DNA of 39,228 nt from a virus, in IMG/VR virus record IMGVR_UViG_3300009593_000045, positions 1 through 39,228 of that record. One strand, given 5' to 3'. The translations under genes and the position numbers were made by a program. The notes under the pieces are model-generated. The model saw nothing but the letters and a program-made list of their open reading frames with translations, was not told the DNA's origin and made no database searches. Positions 8,452 through 19,148 of the stretch are shown here, piece by piece (within the stretch, counting starts at the first letter, position 1; each line of letters begins with the position of its first letter).

Positions 8452-8674
8452 TTGTTCTCTCTAATATTTCACCTAATAGTTGTTTTATCTCTGTCATTTC
8501 TACTTTTAAAGTATTTATTTCTTCTCGCTGAATTTGGAAGACTCTCTTTCTTCTAATAGCAGCTTGATATCCTTCGATATCATTATTAATAATCGCCTGT
8601 GAACTTTCGTCTCTAACTAGAGTCGAATGCCCTTCTACTTTTGCATGTCCTTTTTCATAAGCGAACTTTGACAT
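8435..8674 (-). CDS. Small conserved coiled-coil protein
   Basis: A 79-residue protein: an N-terminal part with AKVEGHSTLVRDESSQAIINND, then a predicted coiled coil (residues about 38-75, INTLKVEMTEIKQLLGEIL). Small proteins with a EGH..LVRD start and a C-terminal coiled coil occur next to fibre genes in T4-like cyanophages, but their role is unknown; fibre trimerisation or assembly help is only a guess. There is no Shine-Dalgarno; the ATG sits in the context GTAATATTATG, shared with two other genes here. It lies 4 bases after the giant protein gene and overlaps the next fibre gene. Confidence 0.65.
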   Translation of the reverse strand: MSKFAYEKGHAKVEGHSTLVRDESSQAIINNDIEGYQAAIRRKRVFQIQREEINTLKVEMTEIKQLLGEILERTNGKNN

Positions 8675-8678
8675 AATA

Positions 8679-11600
8679 TTACGTTGCTAATGCAATCGCT
8701 CTCAAGTTACTTACAAGTGGGACATTAGAAGTATTAGTTGACTGACCTACAATCTTAATTGCAAATGCTGAGAACTCTGCGAGTCCTTCTACTGTATAAT
8801 TATACTCCTTAAAGTTTCTTGCGTCATTTCCTACAGCGGTATCTGGCGAACCGTCTGTATTAAAGTAGTTCCAACCTATATCATCAAACGGTGTTGAGTT
8901 ATCGTTTTCTAATACTTTATAAAGAACTTTTATATCAGTTCCCGAAGGTCTAAACCCGTCTAACATCACCTTCACAGCGGTGCCAGGCGTAGCCAGAGAG
9001 ACCTTTCTTGTACAGTATACAAATGCATTGTTGTCACCATCAGGTTCCGTAGAATCAACATATGTGATTCCTGTAGGTACATCTAAACTACTGTCTATGT
9101 TATTTAATCTGTTCATGATACCTAATGCACCCAAAGAAGAAAGGTCAACCATTGGTGATAAGTTCTGTCTAGGTGATTGCATTTGTAAAGTACAAGTAAA
9201 TGACTTCACACTTGCCATTTCATTAGTTTCGTTGATAGCTGAAGCAACAATCGCTGGTTGGTCTAAGAAGTGGTTATCGTTTAATGTAATAAACTCTGCA
9301 GTATTGTTTTTACTATATGCAGTTCCACCAACACCTTCTGGCGATTTCATTCCAGTTGTTCTAATGTTAGTATGTAACAATGTTCCTTTCAACTGAACAC
9401 TTGGTATCATTGTGTGTATTGTATCAAAATAATAGTTTCTTTGTGCGGTTGCATTTGAACCACCACTTTGTGTGCTTTCTAAAGCAACATATCCTGACTT
9501 AAGGTCTGTACTAGACAAGTCGGGTATTACTGTATAACTATCAATATCTATTCCTGCGATAGCAGTATATGTTCCGTTAATACATGATACTGGTATTCCA
9601 CCAATTGTTTGGTCTACGGTATCAATATCAATTGCAACAGTGTTTGTTGCACTACCAAAGTTAGTAACTGTTAATGTGTTTGTATCTAAATATCCGAAGC
9701 CTGGATTTGAAATTTTAACTGAACTTATCGCACCTGAATCTACTGTTATATCTACGGTGCAACCTGTTCCACTTCCGTCATTAGTTGTTGCAATGTCATT
9801 ATAAGGCCCGTTTGCAGGAAGAGTCCCAGTTGTTGTCATTGAACCTTCTGCTTCAAGATTAATTACTGCACCTGTTTTTTCTCCTGTAACTCCTGCTATA
9901 ACAGCATTAGAAGAAGTATCATACATACCGTGTCCATATGCGTAAACTCTTACGTAGTTTTGACCAGTGTATGATTCAATTGGGTTATCTTGTAAAGGTG
10001 ACGCTTCTAATGATTTGTTGTTAAATTTAACAATAGGTCTCTTAGAAATATCAAATCTTGCATACTTCAAATGGAACTTAAGGTCATCTGTTTGTTCTGC
10101 AGTCCATGTTGAAGCATTTTGAGATGCGAATAATGAACCTGCGTATGGTTGTCCTGAAATTACTTGTCCAGTTGCTAAGTCTGTCTCACCCATTCTTGAA
10201 ATAAATGCTTCATACTTGTTAGAGTTTGAAAGAACTACAAAACAATATTCCTGTCCTTGTTCTAAGAATACTGGACTTGGGAATGTAAATGTTGTAACAG
10301 CTGAACCGTCCTGTGACAAGTTAACGTCTGCAGGATTCTTTGTAACTTCTGAGAATGGTAATATAATTTGGCCAGGATATCCATTGACCATGTTTCTAAC
10401 TTCTACAGATACAGGTAAACTCTCGTCTTTAGTTTTAAAGAACAAGTCTACTTCTGTTAAGTACATACCACCAGTCTTATCAACCAAGAATGATTGTGCA
10501 AGTGGGTCTCTCCAACCAAAGAATTCAAATTCTAAGAAACTTAAATCTAAATCCAAGTTCAAAGGTAACTGAATATCAGGAATCGGTGGCGGTGGCAGAG
10601 GCGGTTCTTCCCTTGGTGGAATTGGCGGCTGCGGTGGCGGTGGTGGGTCAGGTTGTGGTATTGGTGGTGGGTCATTATCCACATTACGTGAGTTCATTTG
10701 TTCACCACGTCTTGTTATCTGTCTGTCGCCACTGACACTACCTAAAACAGTTCTACCGTTTCTAGTAGAAATAATTTCTGTTTGGTTAGTTTGTAATAAT
10801 CCCTGTGCGTTAAATTCTGCTTGACCACCTGATGAAGGATTAGATTCGTTGTGTGCACTTGAAGTTACTTTCAAGTCTCTTTGACCTGTAGGGAATCTAT
10901 CTACACCACTGTTAGGTAAATCAAAGTATGCACGAACTCTACCGTTACCGTCTGCTTTAATTCCTGATGAAACACTTGTTCCACCGTCCTGTGAATAAGT
11001 TGCATTGAATGGTCTTACGAATCTGTTTACGTCTTGTCCGTCAAAGAATACGTAGTGGAATGAATCAGGTTTTAAGTTTACTGCGTCAATCTGAATTGTT
11101 TGAGCACGTATAAACGGTATAACAGATATACTTACAACTCTGTCATTTCTATCTTCTACAAAATCTTCTACTACAGTAGTTCTGATACCAGTTCTACTTT
11201 GTGTTTCAATCGTACTTGTAATTTCTCTTGATACTTCTGTACCCGATACCCATTCACCACCCTGTGCTGGGTCACCACTCCATGAACCACTAGAAGTTGA
11301 TAGAACCTCTGTAGATACAGTTGTAGGTTCTCCTACCCAGTTTGTTTGCCATGCGTTCCAAACAGTTCCAAGGTCTGCACTTTCAGCTAACAATGCGTCA
11401 AAGTTACCTTCTCTGTTTATTCTTACTTCGGGTAATTGTGTTTGGTCTTGCCATATATCAGAAGCAGGAGTCAGACTTACATTTCCAATAAATGCAAATA
11501 CGTGATAAGGGTTAACATTCATTGCCCTTGACGCTTTACTCTGATTTACATAACTTGTACTTGTATAAGGTAAAGTAATCAAGTCACCTGTCTTTTGATA

Positions 11601-14600
11601 CTCTGAACTATTAACTGTGTCTAATTCTATATCGAAGAAGTTTTGGAAGTTCTTAGGTCTCAATACACCTTGTTTTGTATCGATTGAACAATTGTAATCT
11701 AAATGGTTAACGTCTCCGACATTATGTCCTTTAAATGAATCCACAACAAAACCTGACTTGAATCTATCAAATCCGTCTGCGTCTTGGAATTGCATTGTTT
11801 GTGTATCTCTTTCTAATAGAGATAATGTTGTCAATCTTTCTAGGTTAGCAACACGGTTAGATATCTTACCGATATCTTTCATTGTAAACCTTCTATGGTC
11901 TACACTTCTTAATCTTACTTTCTTTAAATCGTCTGTATAAGGTGGAATTCTTAACTCATATAACTCTATAGCGTCATCGATTCCTTTTGGTTTCATAGGA
12001 GTCAATGAAGGTGTTCCTTGAGATATTTGGAATTCACCGTCTTTGTGTAGGAAGACTTTATCGATTCTTCCAACATAGAAACTTATATCACCAACTACGT
12101 TTGAGCCTGGGACTGGTACGTCTACCGCACTAGCACCTGTTGCTGAAATACCTGTTACTGCTTGTTCAAATGATTTACTTGAATATGCAAACGGTGACGA
12201 TACACAACCCGAAGTTGTATCACTTAAATTAATTGGTGATTCAGGATTTGGTGTTCCTGAACCAAAAGTAGTTGTACCTAATAGTTGTCCTAATATTGGT
12301 CTAAAGTCTACTGCGTCTGCTAATTCAAACTCACCATCAGGTTCTAGACCACCTAAGTCAACTTTACTTGGAACATAAGTTGGAATCTCTTCATAGTCAA
12401 GACCACTGTAAGAACTTACGTCAAAAAAGTCACCGTTACCACTTGCAGTAAAGTAATCAAATACAACTAGTATCTGATTATTAGCAGATGGATTACCTGG
12501 CTTCAGTTGTAATCTACCATGGTCATAGAATCCGTCTCTCTGACCATCGTCAAAGTAATATCTGTTTGTTATGTTTGTTGCACCTTGGTCAAAATTAGTT
12601 AAGTTACCAGTTGCTTTTGAAGTCTGTCCTACAAGAACTTCACCTTCTATGAATGTTTTGTTTGTTGTGGTATAATAGAAATAACTCTTGTTTGTAGAAC
12701 CATTGTAGTTTATAATTACCGCACGTGCGTCTGAGGTATTACCTTTGATAACCTCAAAACTTTGGAATGGTATAGCAGGACTTGCTGTTTCTGTAATTGT
12801 TCCCGAAGGTGGTAGAGGTGCAGTGGCACCATTACCTTCATAGACTGCACGAACTCTATAACAGTCTGCAACACCTAATGAAATATCTTTATCATTATAG
12901 CAAGTACCATAGAATCCACCTGTAGTTCTAGAGTTTACAACTGAAAGACATCTTGACTTTCTTAATGTCTTGTCTCTGTTAACTGGTGCATTGATATCTA
13001 CAGTAAATGTTACTTTTAAAATCGCACCGTTATCTGCAGTTGGGAAACCACTAAATTCTAAATTACTTCCTGAAATTGTATCTGTAAATGGCGAACCACT
13101 TAAGTTATTAACAACGTCAACCATGTCACCATTTGCTAATGTAGGTGAACCTGATGTTTGTGCTTCTACGACTGAGAAGACATAGTTGTCATTTGTTCTT
13201 GTTGAGAATGATTCTCCTGAACCACATGTAAGTGTAATATTACCACTTGATATTGTTACGTTCTGTGACCTTCTTACTTGTACTTGGTCGGGTGTATGTG
13301 TTTTTACATAGTCTCTTGGCCATGCAAATATAGACGCAACTTGGTCTTGGTCAAATACTCTTGTTCTTCGTCTAGTTGCGTTTGCGTTTGTTAAAGCAGT
13401 TCCTACCGCACCTGTTAGTGTAGCAGCTATATCACTGGTTACAGTAGAGATAACTCTTTCGTTACCAGCACCGTCAATAACTATATCACCTTCTTTAAGT
13501 TCTGCAGTAAATTTAGTTGCAAAACCTGTTACGTTTGTAGAAGACATTGATACTTGACCAGTTAATATAAAGTCAGAATCAGTATAAATGTCTGCAGTGA
13601 ATGTTTCTCTTGCAGTTACGTTTGGTGCTTGTGATATCGCACGAACTCTGTCAATATTATATGTTCTTACTTCACCAGCAGTTCCTCTAAAATTCTCACC
13701 AGTATGTTGACCAGCTGACATTGCAAACGTACCATTTGTTGAACTGATTGCGTCTGCTGAAGTAAATGTTCCTACCACGTCATGGACAAATAATGCACCT
13801 GAACCATCGTCATATCCAACTATAGCAGTTGCACCTGATACTGAACCCGTAATCTTATCACCAACTACTGCAGTACCACTATGTGCACTGTACTTAAGTT
13901 TGGTAAACATTTTGATATCAAATAGATATGAATTCCAAATAGTAGCATTGTCCCATACTTCGTCACTGTTTGAAGTACCTGCAGTTGCCATATCAAAGTT
14001 TCTAATTCTTGCGAAACCAATTTGTCCACTGCTGTTTTCTGTTCCAGCAGAAGCTGTCACTGCGTCAAAAAGTTTTACGATACCATATGGTTTCTGTGCG
14101 TCTGTTCCTGATTCGTTACCAAATTCAGGAAGACCATGTGCGTTTTTAACTTTTACAAAGTTACCAAGTCTAACTGGGGTTGAAGCACCTGTAAGACTTG
14201 CGGTACTTCTTGCCTTTTTAATTGGAATAGTAGAACCTACTGGTTTATCTACTTGGTGACCTTTAACATATGCTTTACCAGCAGAAGTTTTAACTACAAA
14301 TTCATCTGCTAAACCACCATTAAGTGTTGAATATACACCACCATTAGTTCCGTCATCTAAATGTTCTTTAAGATTAGGTATAAATTGTCTTACAATAAAA
14401 TCACCCGAAGTATCGAATGTTCTTTGTGCAAGTAAATTTTCAAATGCATTGTATTCAGGTCTCTGAATTGACAATTCCATGATTCCATTGTTAACTCTCA
14501 TTAACTCAACAAAGTTTGAGTCTGTTGTGGAATCTATAAGATGTTTTGCTAAAGTTAATTCTATTTTTAATCTGTCAGCACCAGCGGCATTCTCATTAGA

Positions 14601-15338
14601 AGAACCCTGTGCATTATCAAATAGTGTAGCGTCCGAAGAAGAACCAACTAAAGATTCTGCAATTTCTAATCCGACTCTATAACTTGGTGCACCTGAATAT
14701 TTTTCAAGTGTTATTTGTTGTTGATTAACCTTAACAAAAAACCCTCTAGTGAAAATAACACCGTCTTGTATTTCTGCTAATGAAGAACGTCCAACTGGTG
14801 TATGAGTTGAGTCCTTAATTTTTAATTCGTTATTATTACCTGCGGAAGCAGCTGCTCCGTTTGCGTCTATTGTGACTTCTTGAAGTTCTTCACCTGCGGA
14901 AAATCTAATAGAGTTATCTGCGTCAGTACCTGACTTATACATTCTAACAACGTATGTAACAGGGTCGCTTGAAGTTTCTGCATATGAAGTAACTACCTGT
15001 GCAACTGCACCTGTAGTTTTACCTTGAAGATATTTTGTATCGAAAGTAGTTCTATAATTTTCTACACCAACTGTTCCTGAACTATTAGGATTTGAACTTT
15101 CTACTTTCACATAGATAACGTCCATGTCCACGTTAGATTCAGCACCAGTAATGATACTTCCCTCTTTGAACATGTGGTCACCAAATCGTTCAATTTGGTT
15201 TTGAAGAATAGATTGTCCTTGAGTTAACTCTCTTGCTTGTATCGGTCTACTTGGACGATAAAGTACCTTATGATACTTTTTATCTTCATCATAATCGTCA
15301 TAATAAGGCGATACATTTAAGTCTACTTTCTCAGGCAT
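8679..15338 (-). CDS. Giant DUF4815-type baseplate/tail-fibre protein
   Basis: At 2219 residues this is the largest gene in the window. Residues 10-70 (YYDDYDEDKKYHKVLYRPSR, then QARELTQGQSILQNQIERFG) match the DUF4815 family of phage virion proteins. The middle is a long series of beta modules, including LFVHDVVGTF and TRRRTRVFDQDQV segments. Residues about 1550-1590 form a polyproline tract (PPPIPQPDPPPPPQ and more), followed by GWRDPLAQSFLVDKTGGMYL. The C-terminal 620 residues look conserved and folded (DPLAQSF, EYCFVVLSNSNKYEAFISRMG). It follows gp8, the place where T4-like phages encode gp9/gp10-type baseplate and fibre-connecting proteins, so a baseplate periphery role is likely. Equivalence to T4 gp10 is not shown. 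The ribosome binding site is weak (AGAGAT). Confidence 0.75.
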   Translation of the reverse strand: MPEKVDLNVSPYYDDYDEDKKYHKVLYRPSRPIQARELTQGQSILQNQIERFGDHMFKEGSIITGAESNVDMDVIYVKVESSNPNSSGTVGVENYRTTFDTKYLQGKTTGAVAQVVTSYAETSSDPVTYVVRMYKSGTDADNSIRFSAGEELQEVTIDANGAAASAGNNNELKIKDSTHTPVGRSSLAEIQDGVIFTRGFFVKVNQQQITLEKYSGAPSYRVGLEIAESLVGSSSDATLFDNAQGSSNENAAGADRLKIELTLAKHLIDSTTDSNFVELMRVNNGIMELSIQRPEYNAFENLLAQRTFDTSGDFIVRQFIPNLKEHLDDGTNGGVYSTLNGGLADEFVVKTSAGKAYVKGHQVDKPVGSTIPIKKARSTASLTGASTPVRLGNFVKVKNAHGLPEFGNESGTDAQKPYGIVKLFDAVTASAGTENSSGQIGFARIRNFDMATAGTSNSDEVWDNATIWNSYLFDIKMFTKLKYSAHSGTAVVGDKITGSVSGATAIVGYDDGSGALFVHDVVGTFTSADAISSTNGTFAMSAGQHTGENFRGTAGEVRTYNIDRVRAISQAPNVTARETFTADIYTDSDFILTGQVSMSSTNVTGFATKFTAELKEGDIVIDGAGNERVISTVTSDIAATLTGAVGTALTNANATRRRTRVFDQDQVASIFAWPRDYVKTHTPDQVQVRRSQNVTISSGNITLTCGSGESFSTRTNDNYVFSVVEAQTSGSPTLANGDMVDVVNNLSGSPFTDTISGSNLEFSGFPTADNGAILKVTFTVDINAPVNRDKTLRKSRCLSVVNSRTTGGFYGTCYNDKDISLGVADCYRVRAVYEGNGATAPLPPSGTITETASPAIPFQSFEVIKGNTSDARAVIINYNGSTNKSYFYYTTTNKTFIEGEVLVGQTSKATGNLTNFDQGATNITNRYYFDDGQRDGFYDHGRLQLKPGNPSANNQILVVFDYFTASGNGDFFDVSSYSGLDYEEIPTYVPSKVDLGGLEPDGEFELADAVDFRPILGQLLGTTTFGSGTPNPESPINLSDTTSGCVSSPFAYSSKSFEQAVTGISATGASAVDVPVPGSNVVGDISFYVGRIDKVFLHKDGEFQISQGTPSLTPMKPKGIDDAIELYELRIPPYTDDLKKVRLRSVDHRRFTMKDIGKISNRVANLERLTTLSLLERDTQTMQFQDADGFDRFKSGFVVDSFKGHNVGDVNHLDYNCSIDTKQGVLRPKNFQNFFDIELDTVNSSEYQKTGDLITLPYTSTSYVNQSKASRAMNVNPYHVFAFIGNVSLTPASDIWQDQTQLPEVRINREGNFDALLAESADLGTVWNAWQTNWVGEPTTVSTEVLSTSSGSWSGDPAQGGEWVSGTEVSREITSTIETQSRTGIRTTVVEDFVEDRNDRVVSISVIPFIRAQTIQIDAVNLKPDSFHYVFFDGQDVNRFVRPFNATYSQDGGTSVSSGIKADGNGRVRAYFDLPNSGVDRFPTGQRDLKVTSSAHNESNPSSGGQAEFNAQGLLQTNQTEIISTRNGRTVLGSVSGDRQITRRGEQMNSRNVDNDPPPIPQPDPPPPPQPPIPPREEPPLPPPPIPDIQLPLNLDLDLSFLEFEFFGWRDPLAQSFLVDKTGGMYLTEVDLFFKTKDESLPVSVEVRNMVNGYPGQIILPFSEVTKNPADVNLSQDGSAVTTFTFPSPVFLEQGQEYCFVVLSNSNKYEAFISRMGETDLATGQVISGQPYAGSLFASQNASTWTAEQTDDLKFHLKYARFDISKRPIVKFNNKSLEASPLQDNPIESYTGQNYVRVYAYGHGMYDTSSNAVIAGVTGEKTGAVINLEAEGSMTTTGTLPANGPYNDIATTNDGSGTGCTVDITVDSGAISSVKISNPGFGYLDTNTLTVTNFGSATNTVAIDIDTVDQTIGGIPVSCINGTYTAIAGIDIDSYTVIPDLSSTDLKSGYVALESTQSGGSNATAQRNYYFDTIHTMIPSVQLKGTLLHTNIRTTGMKSPEGVGGTAYSKNNTAEFITLNDNHFLDQPAIVASAINETNEMASVKSFTCTLQMQSPRQNLSPMVDLSSLGALGIMNRLNNIDSSLDVPTGITYVDSTEPDGDNNAFVYCTRKVSLATPGTAVKVMLDGFRPSGTDIKVLYKVLENDNSTPFDDIGWNYFNTDGSPDTAVGNDARNFKEYNYTVEGLAEFSAFAIKIVGQSTNTSNVPLVSNLRAIALAT

Positions 15339-15363
15339 ATTTTTATCTCTGTTTAGTTATCAA

Positions 15364-16842
15364 TTACATTTGAACAATAAGTTTGATATCTTCAATTTGG
15401 TCTGAAGCCCTAGATACCGCACCTCTGTTCTCTATGTAAATGATTTCACCCGAATGCGGTTGCACTTCGGGATAATCTGAATCAACTGCACTAACTGTTC
15501 CTATACTTGAAGACCCTAGGAATACATTGTTTGTTCCACTTGTTGCAAATGCAACTACTTCACCTTTAGAATTTTCTTGAGGTAAGTGGTAGACAAATTT
15601 ATTAGATGTATCAATTGAAACTATAATACTTTTAGCGACACCAGTTCCGTTAGAAGAAGAACTCATAATAGTATCGTCTTTTGCAAGACCTGATACTGAA
15701 CTCAATGTCATTTTATGCATTGCACTTAGAGTTGTGTCTGTTGAAACTGTAGTAGTGTCATCTTGGAATGGGTCTTGAATTAGACCAATTCTTCTAAAAT
15801 CGTTATCGACTGGGAAGTCACCGCTTCCTTCTGCGAATTCTAATCTTGAGTTTACGATAACATAGATACCACCTAGTTCTTCAACTGGGTTAGCACCGTG
15901 TCCATAAATTGGTGATATGATTGGTTTTACTACTGCACTTGTTGAAGGTGAACCGATACCTGAAATATCGTCAATGTTAATTGAAGCACGTCTGTAACCA
16001 GTTCCTTCGTCTGAACCTATGCTATTTACGTAAACATGAGTTACCGCACCACCAGCTACTATAACTGTTACTACCGCACCACTTCCGTCACCTGTTACTG
16101 CAACATTATTGTAAGTACCGTTGGTATATCCAGCACCACCATTAGAAACCACTACGTGGTGAATACCACCGTCTACAGCGGCTGTTTCTACGTCATATTG
16201 AGTTGAACCGTCATCTGCTCCAGCAGAACCGAATGCACCTAAGTCACCATTGACTTCTGTTTGTGCACCTAATGTTTTCACAGGAATAAAATCGTTTGTT
16301 ACAAACTTGATAGTTTCTGAAGCAGAAACTGAGTACATGTATTTCCAAATGTAACCACGACCAGCGGCAGCTGAACTGTCGGCGACTGCAAATGGATTTG
16401 TACTTGTTCCTGTAGGTTTAACTGTAGATGCGACTACGTTACCTGAACTATCTCTTCCTGTTCTTAGACATTTGTATACATTGTAATCATCAGTGATTAC
16501 GAAGTACCTTGAGTCATATAAGTTATTTGAACTAGAAGCAGGAGACGTATTTGTTGCACTATAGTCATGTGCATATTCGTCATACGTTGTTCCTGTTGTC
16601 CAATCCCTTCTTACTAAAGCATGTGATACGTCCGAAGAAGTAATTTTCTTCATTGCTATCATATCAGTATATGCATTTACCATTTCTCCAATGGAGTTTG
16701 AGGGTGTTGGGGTTGTATCTGATGCGTCCCACTGTTGTGGTCTTCCTATAAAAAGGAATGTTGATGAAGCGGCTTCACCAAAATCTTCCTTAAACTGTCT
16801 CGCATTATGGATACGAAACTTTTCTGTTATTATTGCTGCCAT
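15364..16842 (-). CDS. 8: Baseplate wedge protein gp8
   Basis: A 492-residue protein. It has the features of T4 gp8 in the right order: an N-terminal TEKFRIHNARQF segment, FIGRPQQW, LVRRDWTTG, YKCLRTG, a GRGYIWKYMYSVSASETIKF block and the C-terminal HSGEIIYIENRGAVSRASDQ, which corresponds to the HSGEMIYMENR...DQTEEINI end of T4 gp8. It is longer than T4 gp8 (334 residues), with beta insertions around residues 220-330, as usual in marine relatives. gp8 forms a dimer in each baseplate wedge. It is preceded by two late promoters and a TAGGAGAT ribosome binding site. Confidence 0.88.
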   Translation of the reverse strand: MAAIITEKFRIHNARQFKEDFGEAASSTFLFIGRPQQWDASDTTPTPSNSIGEMVNAYTDMIAMKKITSSDVSHALVRRDWTTGTTYDEYAHDYSATNTSPASSSNNLYDSRYFVITDDYNVYKCLRTGRDSSGNVVASTVKPTGTSTNPFAVADSSAAAGRGYIWKYMYSVSASETIKFVTNDFIPVKTLGAQTEVNGDLGAFGSAGADDGSTQYDVETAAVDGGIHHVVVSNGGAGYTNGTYNNVAVTGDGSGAVVTVIVAGGAVTHVYVNSIGSDEGTGYRRASINIDDISGIGSPSTSAVVKPIISPIYGHGANPVEELGGIYVIVNSRLEFAEGSGDFPVDNDFRRIGLIQDPFQDDTTTVSTDTTLSAMHKMTLSSVSGLAKDDTIMSSSSNGTGVAKSIIVSIDTSNKFVYHLPQENSKGEVVAFATSGTNNVFLGSSSIGTVSAVDSDYPEVQPHSGEIIYIENRGAVSRASDQIEDIKLIVQM

Positions 16843-16868
16843 TTGATTCTATCTCCTAAGATATAATG

Positions 16869-16876
16869 TATTTATA
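16869..16876 (-). promoter_or_regulatory. Late promoter -10 box upstream of gp8 (proximal)
   Basis: TATAAATA on the minus strand, 26 bases before the gp8 start codon. Together with the next box it forms the tandem TATAAATAGAAGTATAAATA. The TAGGAGAT ribosome binding site lies within the short leader. Confidence 0.7.
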
Positions 16877-16880
16877 CTTC

Positions 16881-16888
16881 TATTTATA
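16881..16888 (-). promoter_or_regulatory. Late promoter -10 box upstream of gp8 (distal)
   Basis: Second TATAAATA, 12 bases upstream of the proximal one. It is followed by GAAGTAT, the same bases that follow the late box before gp25. Tandem late boxes suggest high or robust late expression of gp8 and the genes behind it. Confidence 0.65.
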
Positions 16889-16907
16889 ACAACTTCTGCT
16901 ATAAAAA

Positions 16908-19148
16908 TTAATTTGTTCCCGATTTAACATACGCTGAGTAGGTTAAGTTAGTCCTATCCCTAGCGTGGTCGGAAAATTTTGGAATAAAGGTGTTGGGGAA
17001 CAAAGTTTCCATGTCTTGGATTCTAAGTCCTTCGGGTTTTGAGACTTCACTCATGATAACACCTGTGCCGTCTTCTAATAAGAAGTCGTCATTATCTGTT
17101 TCGTCCTTGATATAATATGCGATATCATATACTTGTTGACCACTGATTATATTTAGGTCATTGAACGAAGTTCCGAAAGATACAAATGAAGAGGTTACAG
17201 CATTCTCACTGACACCTTCGACTACTAGTCTATCATCATTTTCCATACAGATAGAGAACCCGTCCTCTGTCTGCATATATCTTTCTACTAAATTCTCTCT
17301 GCTTCTTTCTGTTACAAAATAATCAACCTCTTCTATAGTTGTAGCAGATTCTAGACGCATGGAACTCCCGTCTTCCATTATCATTACGTCACCATATACA
17401 CCTTTCACTTCTGCTTCTCTTCGAGGTTCCATTCTTAATTTACAAACAACTTCTTCTGCTTCTATTCTATCACCATTTTCCATAACAATGACTTCTTCAT
17501 GGTGTGGATTGACTGGAAGTGGTTTACCGTTACGTGTAGGTCGTCTTTCAGGCCCACCGTTTACATTTGTTTGTAAAACAAAGTATGGGTCAAAGGTTGC
17601 GTCACCACTTTCTAAAGATATGGTTGTTGGTATTCCATTTAATGTATACATACCGACTTGAGAACTAGCTGTATTCTTAGAAACAATTTTAAAAATGTTT
17701 ATATGTCTATTTCTAATTGCGGAATCACCGTACTCAGTTCCTGGCTCAGTGATTGACCCACCTGTTCTTGGGTCTGTATTTTCAGCTGGTATCGACTCAT
17801 TAACTAATGCAATCATTGGTGCGTATGCTAAGTCATGTTCTTCTGTAGACAATGAGTATATTTCAACTTCTTGTCTTTGTGCAGTTCTAGTTGCTAATTG
17901 AGGACTTACCACTGCAGTATCGTCACCACCAGCATTGATAACAATAGTTGGTCTAAATCTTACATGGTCTGCGTCAGCAACATTCATAGAAACATTATTT
18001 GTTACCGCAACCTCACCAAAGAATATGTGACCTGCAGGGTGAACTAAATCTTTTACTATTGAACGGAACTTGTTAATACTCTCACCGATTCTTACAACAT
18101 AAGAATGTGATTGATAGAATTTACTATCAGTAATAGACATTCCTGAAGCTGATAGAGCACCAGTATCACCTGTTGTTCCTTTGTTTATAAATCCTTCACC
18201 TGATTTTGTTCCTCTACCCGTAAATGGATTGAATGCATGAATCTTAAATGTTCCACCATTAGGAAATGTTACTGGTTCATTTTCCAAGAACATGTTAGTC
18301 ATGTCTTGAACTTTAAGTAATTGTGTATTAGAGTTAAAGTCCAATACCCTTGCAGTTGAACCTGATACTGAACCTGTTATAATTGTATCTTTTGTTAGAG
18401 CAACACTTGGTGCGGATATCAATAGAGGATATGTTGAACTTTGAGCTACATGTGCGTCTGAGGTATATCTATTACCTTGTGCTTTGATATTAATTGTTCC
18501 AACTCTACCAATACTTTTTGAAAATGCAAATATTTTTGCACCTGTTCCCGAAGAAACGTTTTGTTGTAAAATTGTAGAAGTCGCACCACTTCCACCACCA
18601 GTTAAAGTTTCTCCTACTACAAATGAACCTGTATCTGTTGGTCTACGATATACTTCTAGTCTATTCTTTTCGTTATTAACTAGTCCGATTACTGCTGTCG
18701 CCCCGCCAGCGCCCGTGACAACTTCTCCCTGAGTAAATGTTGACATACTCGCAGGATAAATGTATCCGCCTGGGCCACATATAGGTAATGTACTGTAACC
18801 ACGTCCACCATTTATTAGAGTTACTTTTCTTATGTTTGAATTTGTTGTTTCAAGATTTACAGGCGAACCGTCTTCCAAAGTAATTCTCATATACTCTGTG
18901 TATATTTCTACTTGGTCACCATTACTCAATCCTGAATTAAATGTTAGTACACTTCCCTGTGTACTAAAACCTGTTGTTTGTTCTACGTCATTTACAAATA
19001 CATGTCTGTTGTGGTCTTCATAAATTACTTGTTGTCCGTAATTATCGTAACCACTAAAAACTGTTTGTCCTGCTGTTGCAGTAAACTGATAGTATCCAAA
19101 TCTTGTTCCTGCTTCTTGGAATAGTTCGTCACCAGCAGAACCAATCAT
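16908..19148 (-). CDS. C-terminal part of the gp7-like baseplate wedge protein
   Basis: This continues the frame of the preceding gene after a single in-frame TAG. The open frame runs from 19475, so 109 codons lie between the TAG and the first ATG at 19148, which has no ribosome binding site; the ATG is therefore probably not a true start. The sequence is rich in beta modules (HVFVNDVEQTTGF, RGYSTLPICGPGG, KFYQSHSYVVRIGESINKF, a conserved MFLENEPVTFPNG). At least six copies of a short EDG motif occur, for example MIMEDGSSMRLE and FLLEDGTGVIMSE. Together with the upstream part it would be about 1184 residues, similar to T4 gp7 (1032). Its position between gp6 and gp8 supports gp7. The two pieces may be one functional protein (readthrough or a sequencing error) or a broken gene. 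Confidence 0.6.
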   Translation of the reverse strand: MIGSAGDELFQEAGTRFGYYQFTATAGQTVFSGYDNYGQQVIYEDHNRHVFVNDVEQTTGFSTQGSVLTFNSGLSNGDQVEIYTEYMRITLEDGSPVNLETTNSNIRKVTLINGGRGYSTLPICGPGGYIYPASMSTFTQGEVVTGAGGATAVIGLVNNEKNRLEVYRRPTDTGSFVVGETLTGGGSGATSTILQQNVSSGTGAKIFAFSKSIGRVGTINIKAQGNRYTSDAHVAQSSTYPLLISAPSVALTKDTIITGSVSGSTARVLDFNSNTQLLKVQDMTNMFLENEPVTFPNGGTFKIHAFNPFTGRGTKSGEGFINKGTTGDTGALSASGMSITDSKFYQSHSYVVRIGESINKFRSIVKDLVHPAGHIFFGEVAVTNNVSMNVADADHVRFRPTIVINAGGDDTAVVSPQLATRTAQRQEVEIYSLSTEEHDLAYAPMIALVNESIPAENTDPRTGGSITEPGTEYGDSAIRNRHINIFKIVSKNTASSQVGMYTLNGIPTTISLESGDATFDPYFVLQTNVNGGPERRPTRNGKPLPVNPHHEEVIVMENGDRIEAEEVVCKLRMEPRREAEVKGVYGDVMIMEDGSSMRLESATTIEEVDYFVTERSRENLVERYMQTEDGFSICMENDDRLVVEGVSENAVTSSFVSFGTSFNDLNIISGQQVYDIAYYIKDETDNDDFLLEDGTGVIMSEVSKPEGLRIQDMETLFPNTFIPKFSDHARDRTNLTYSAYVKSGTN

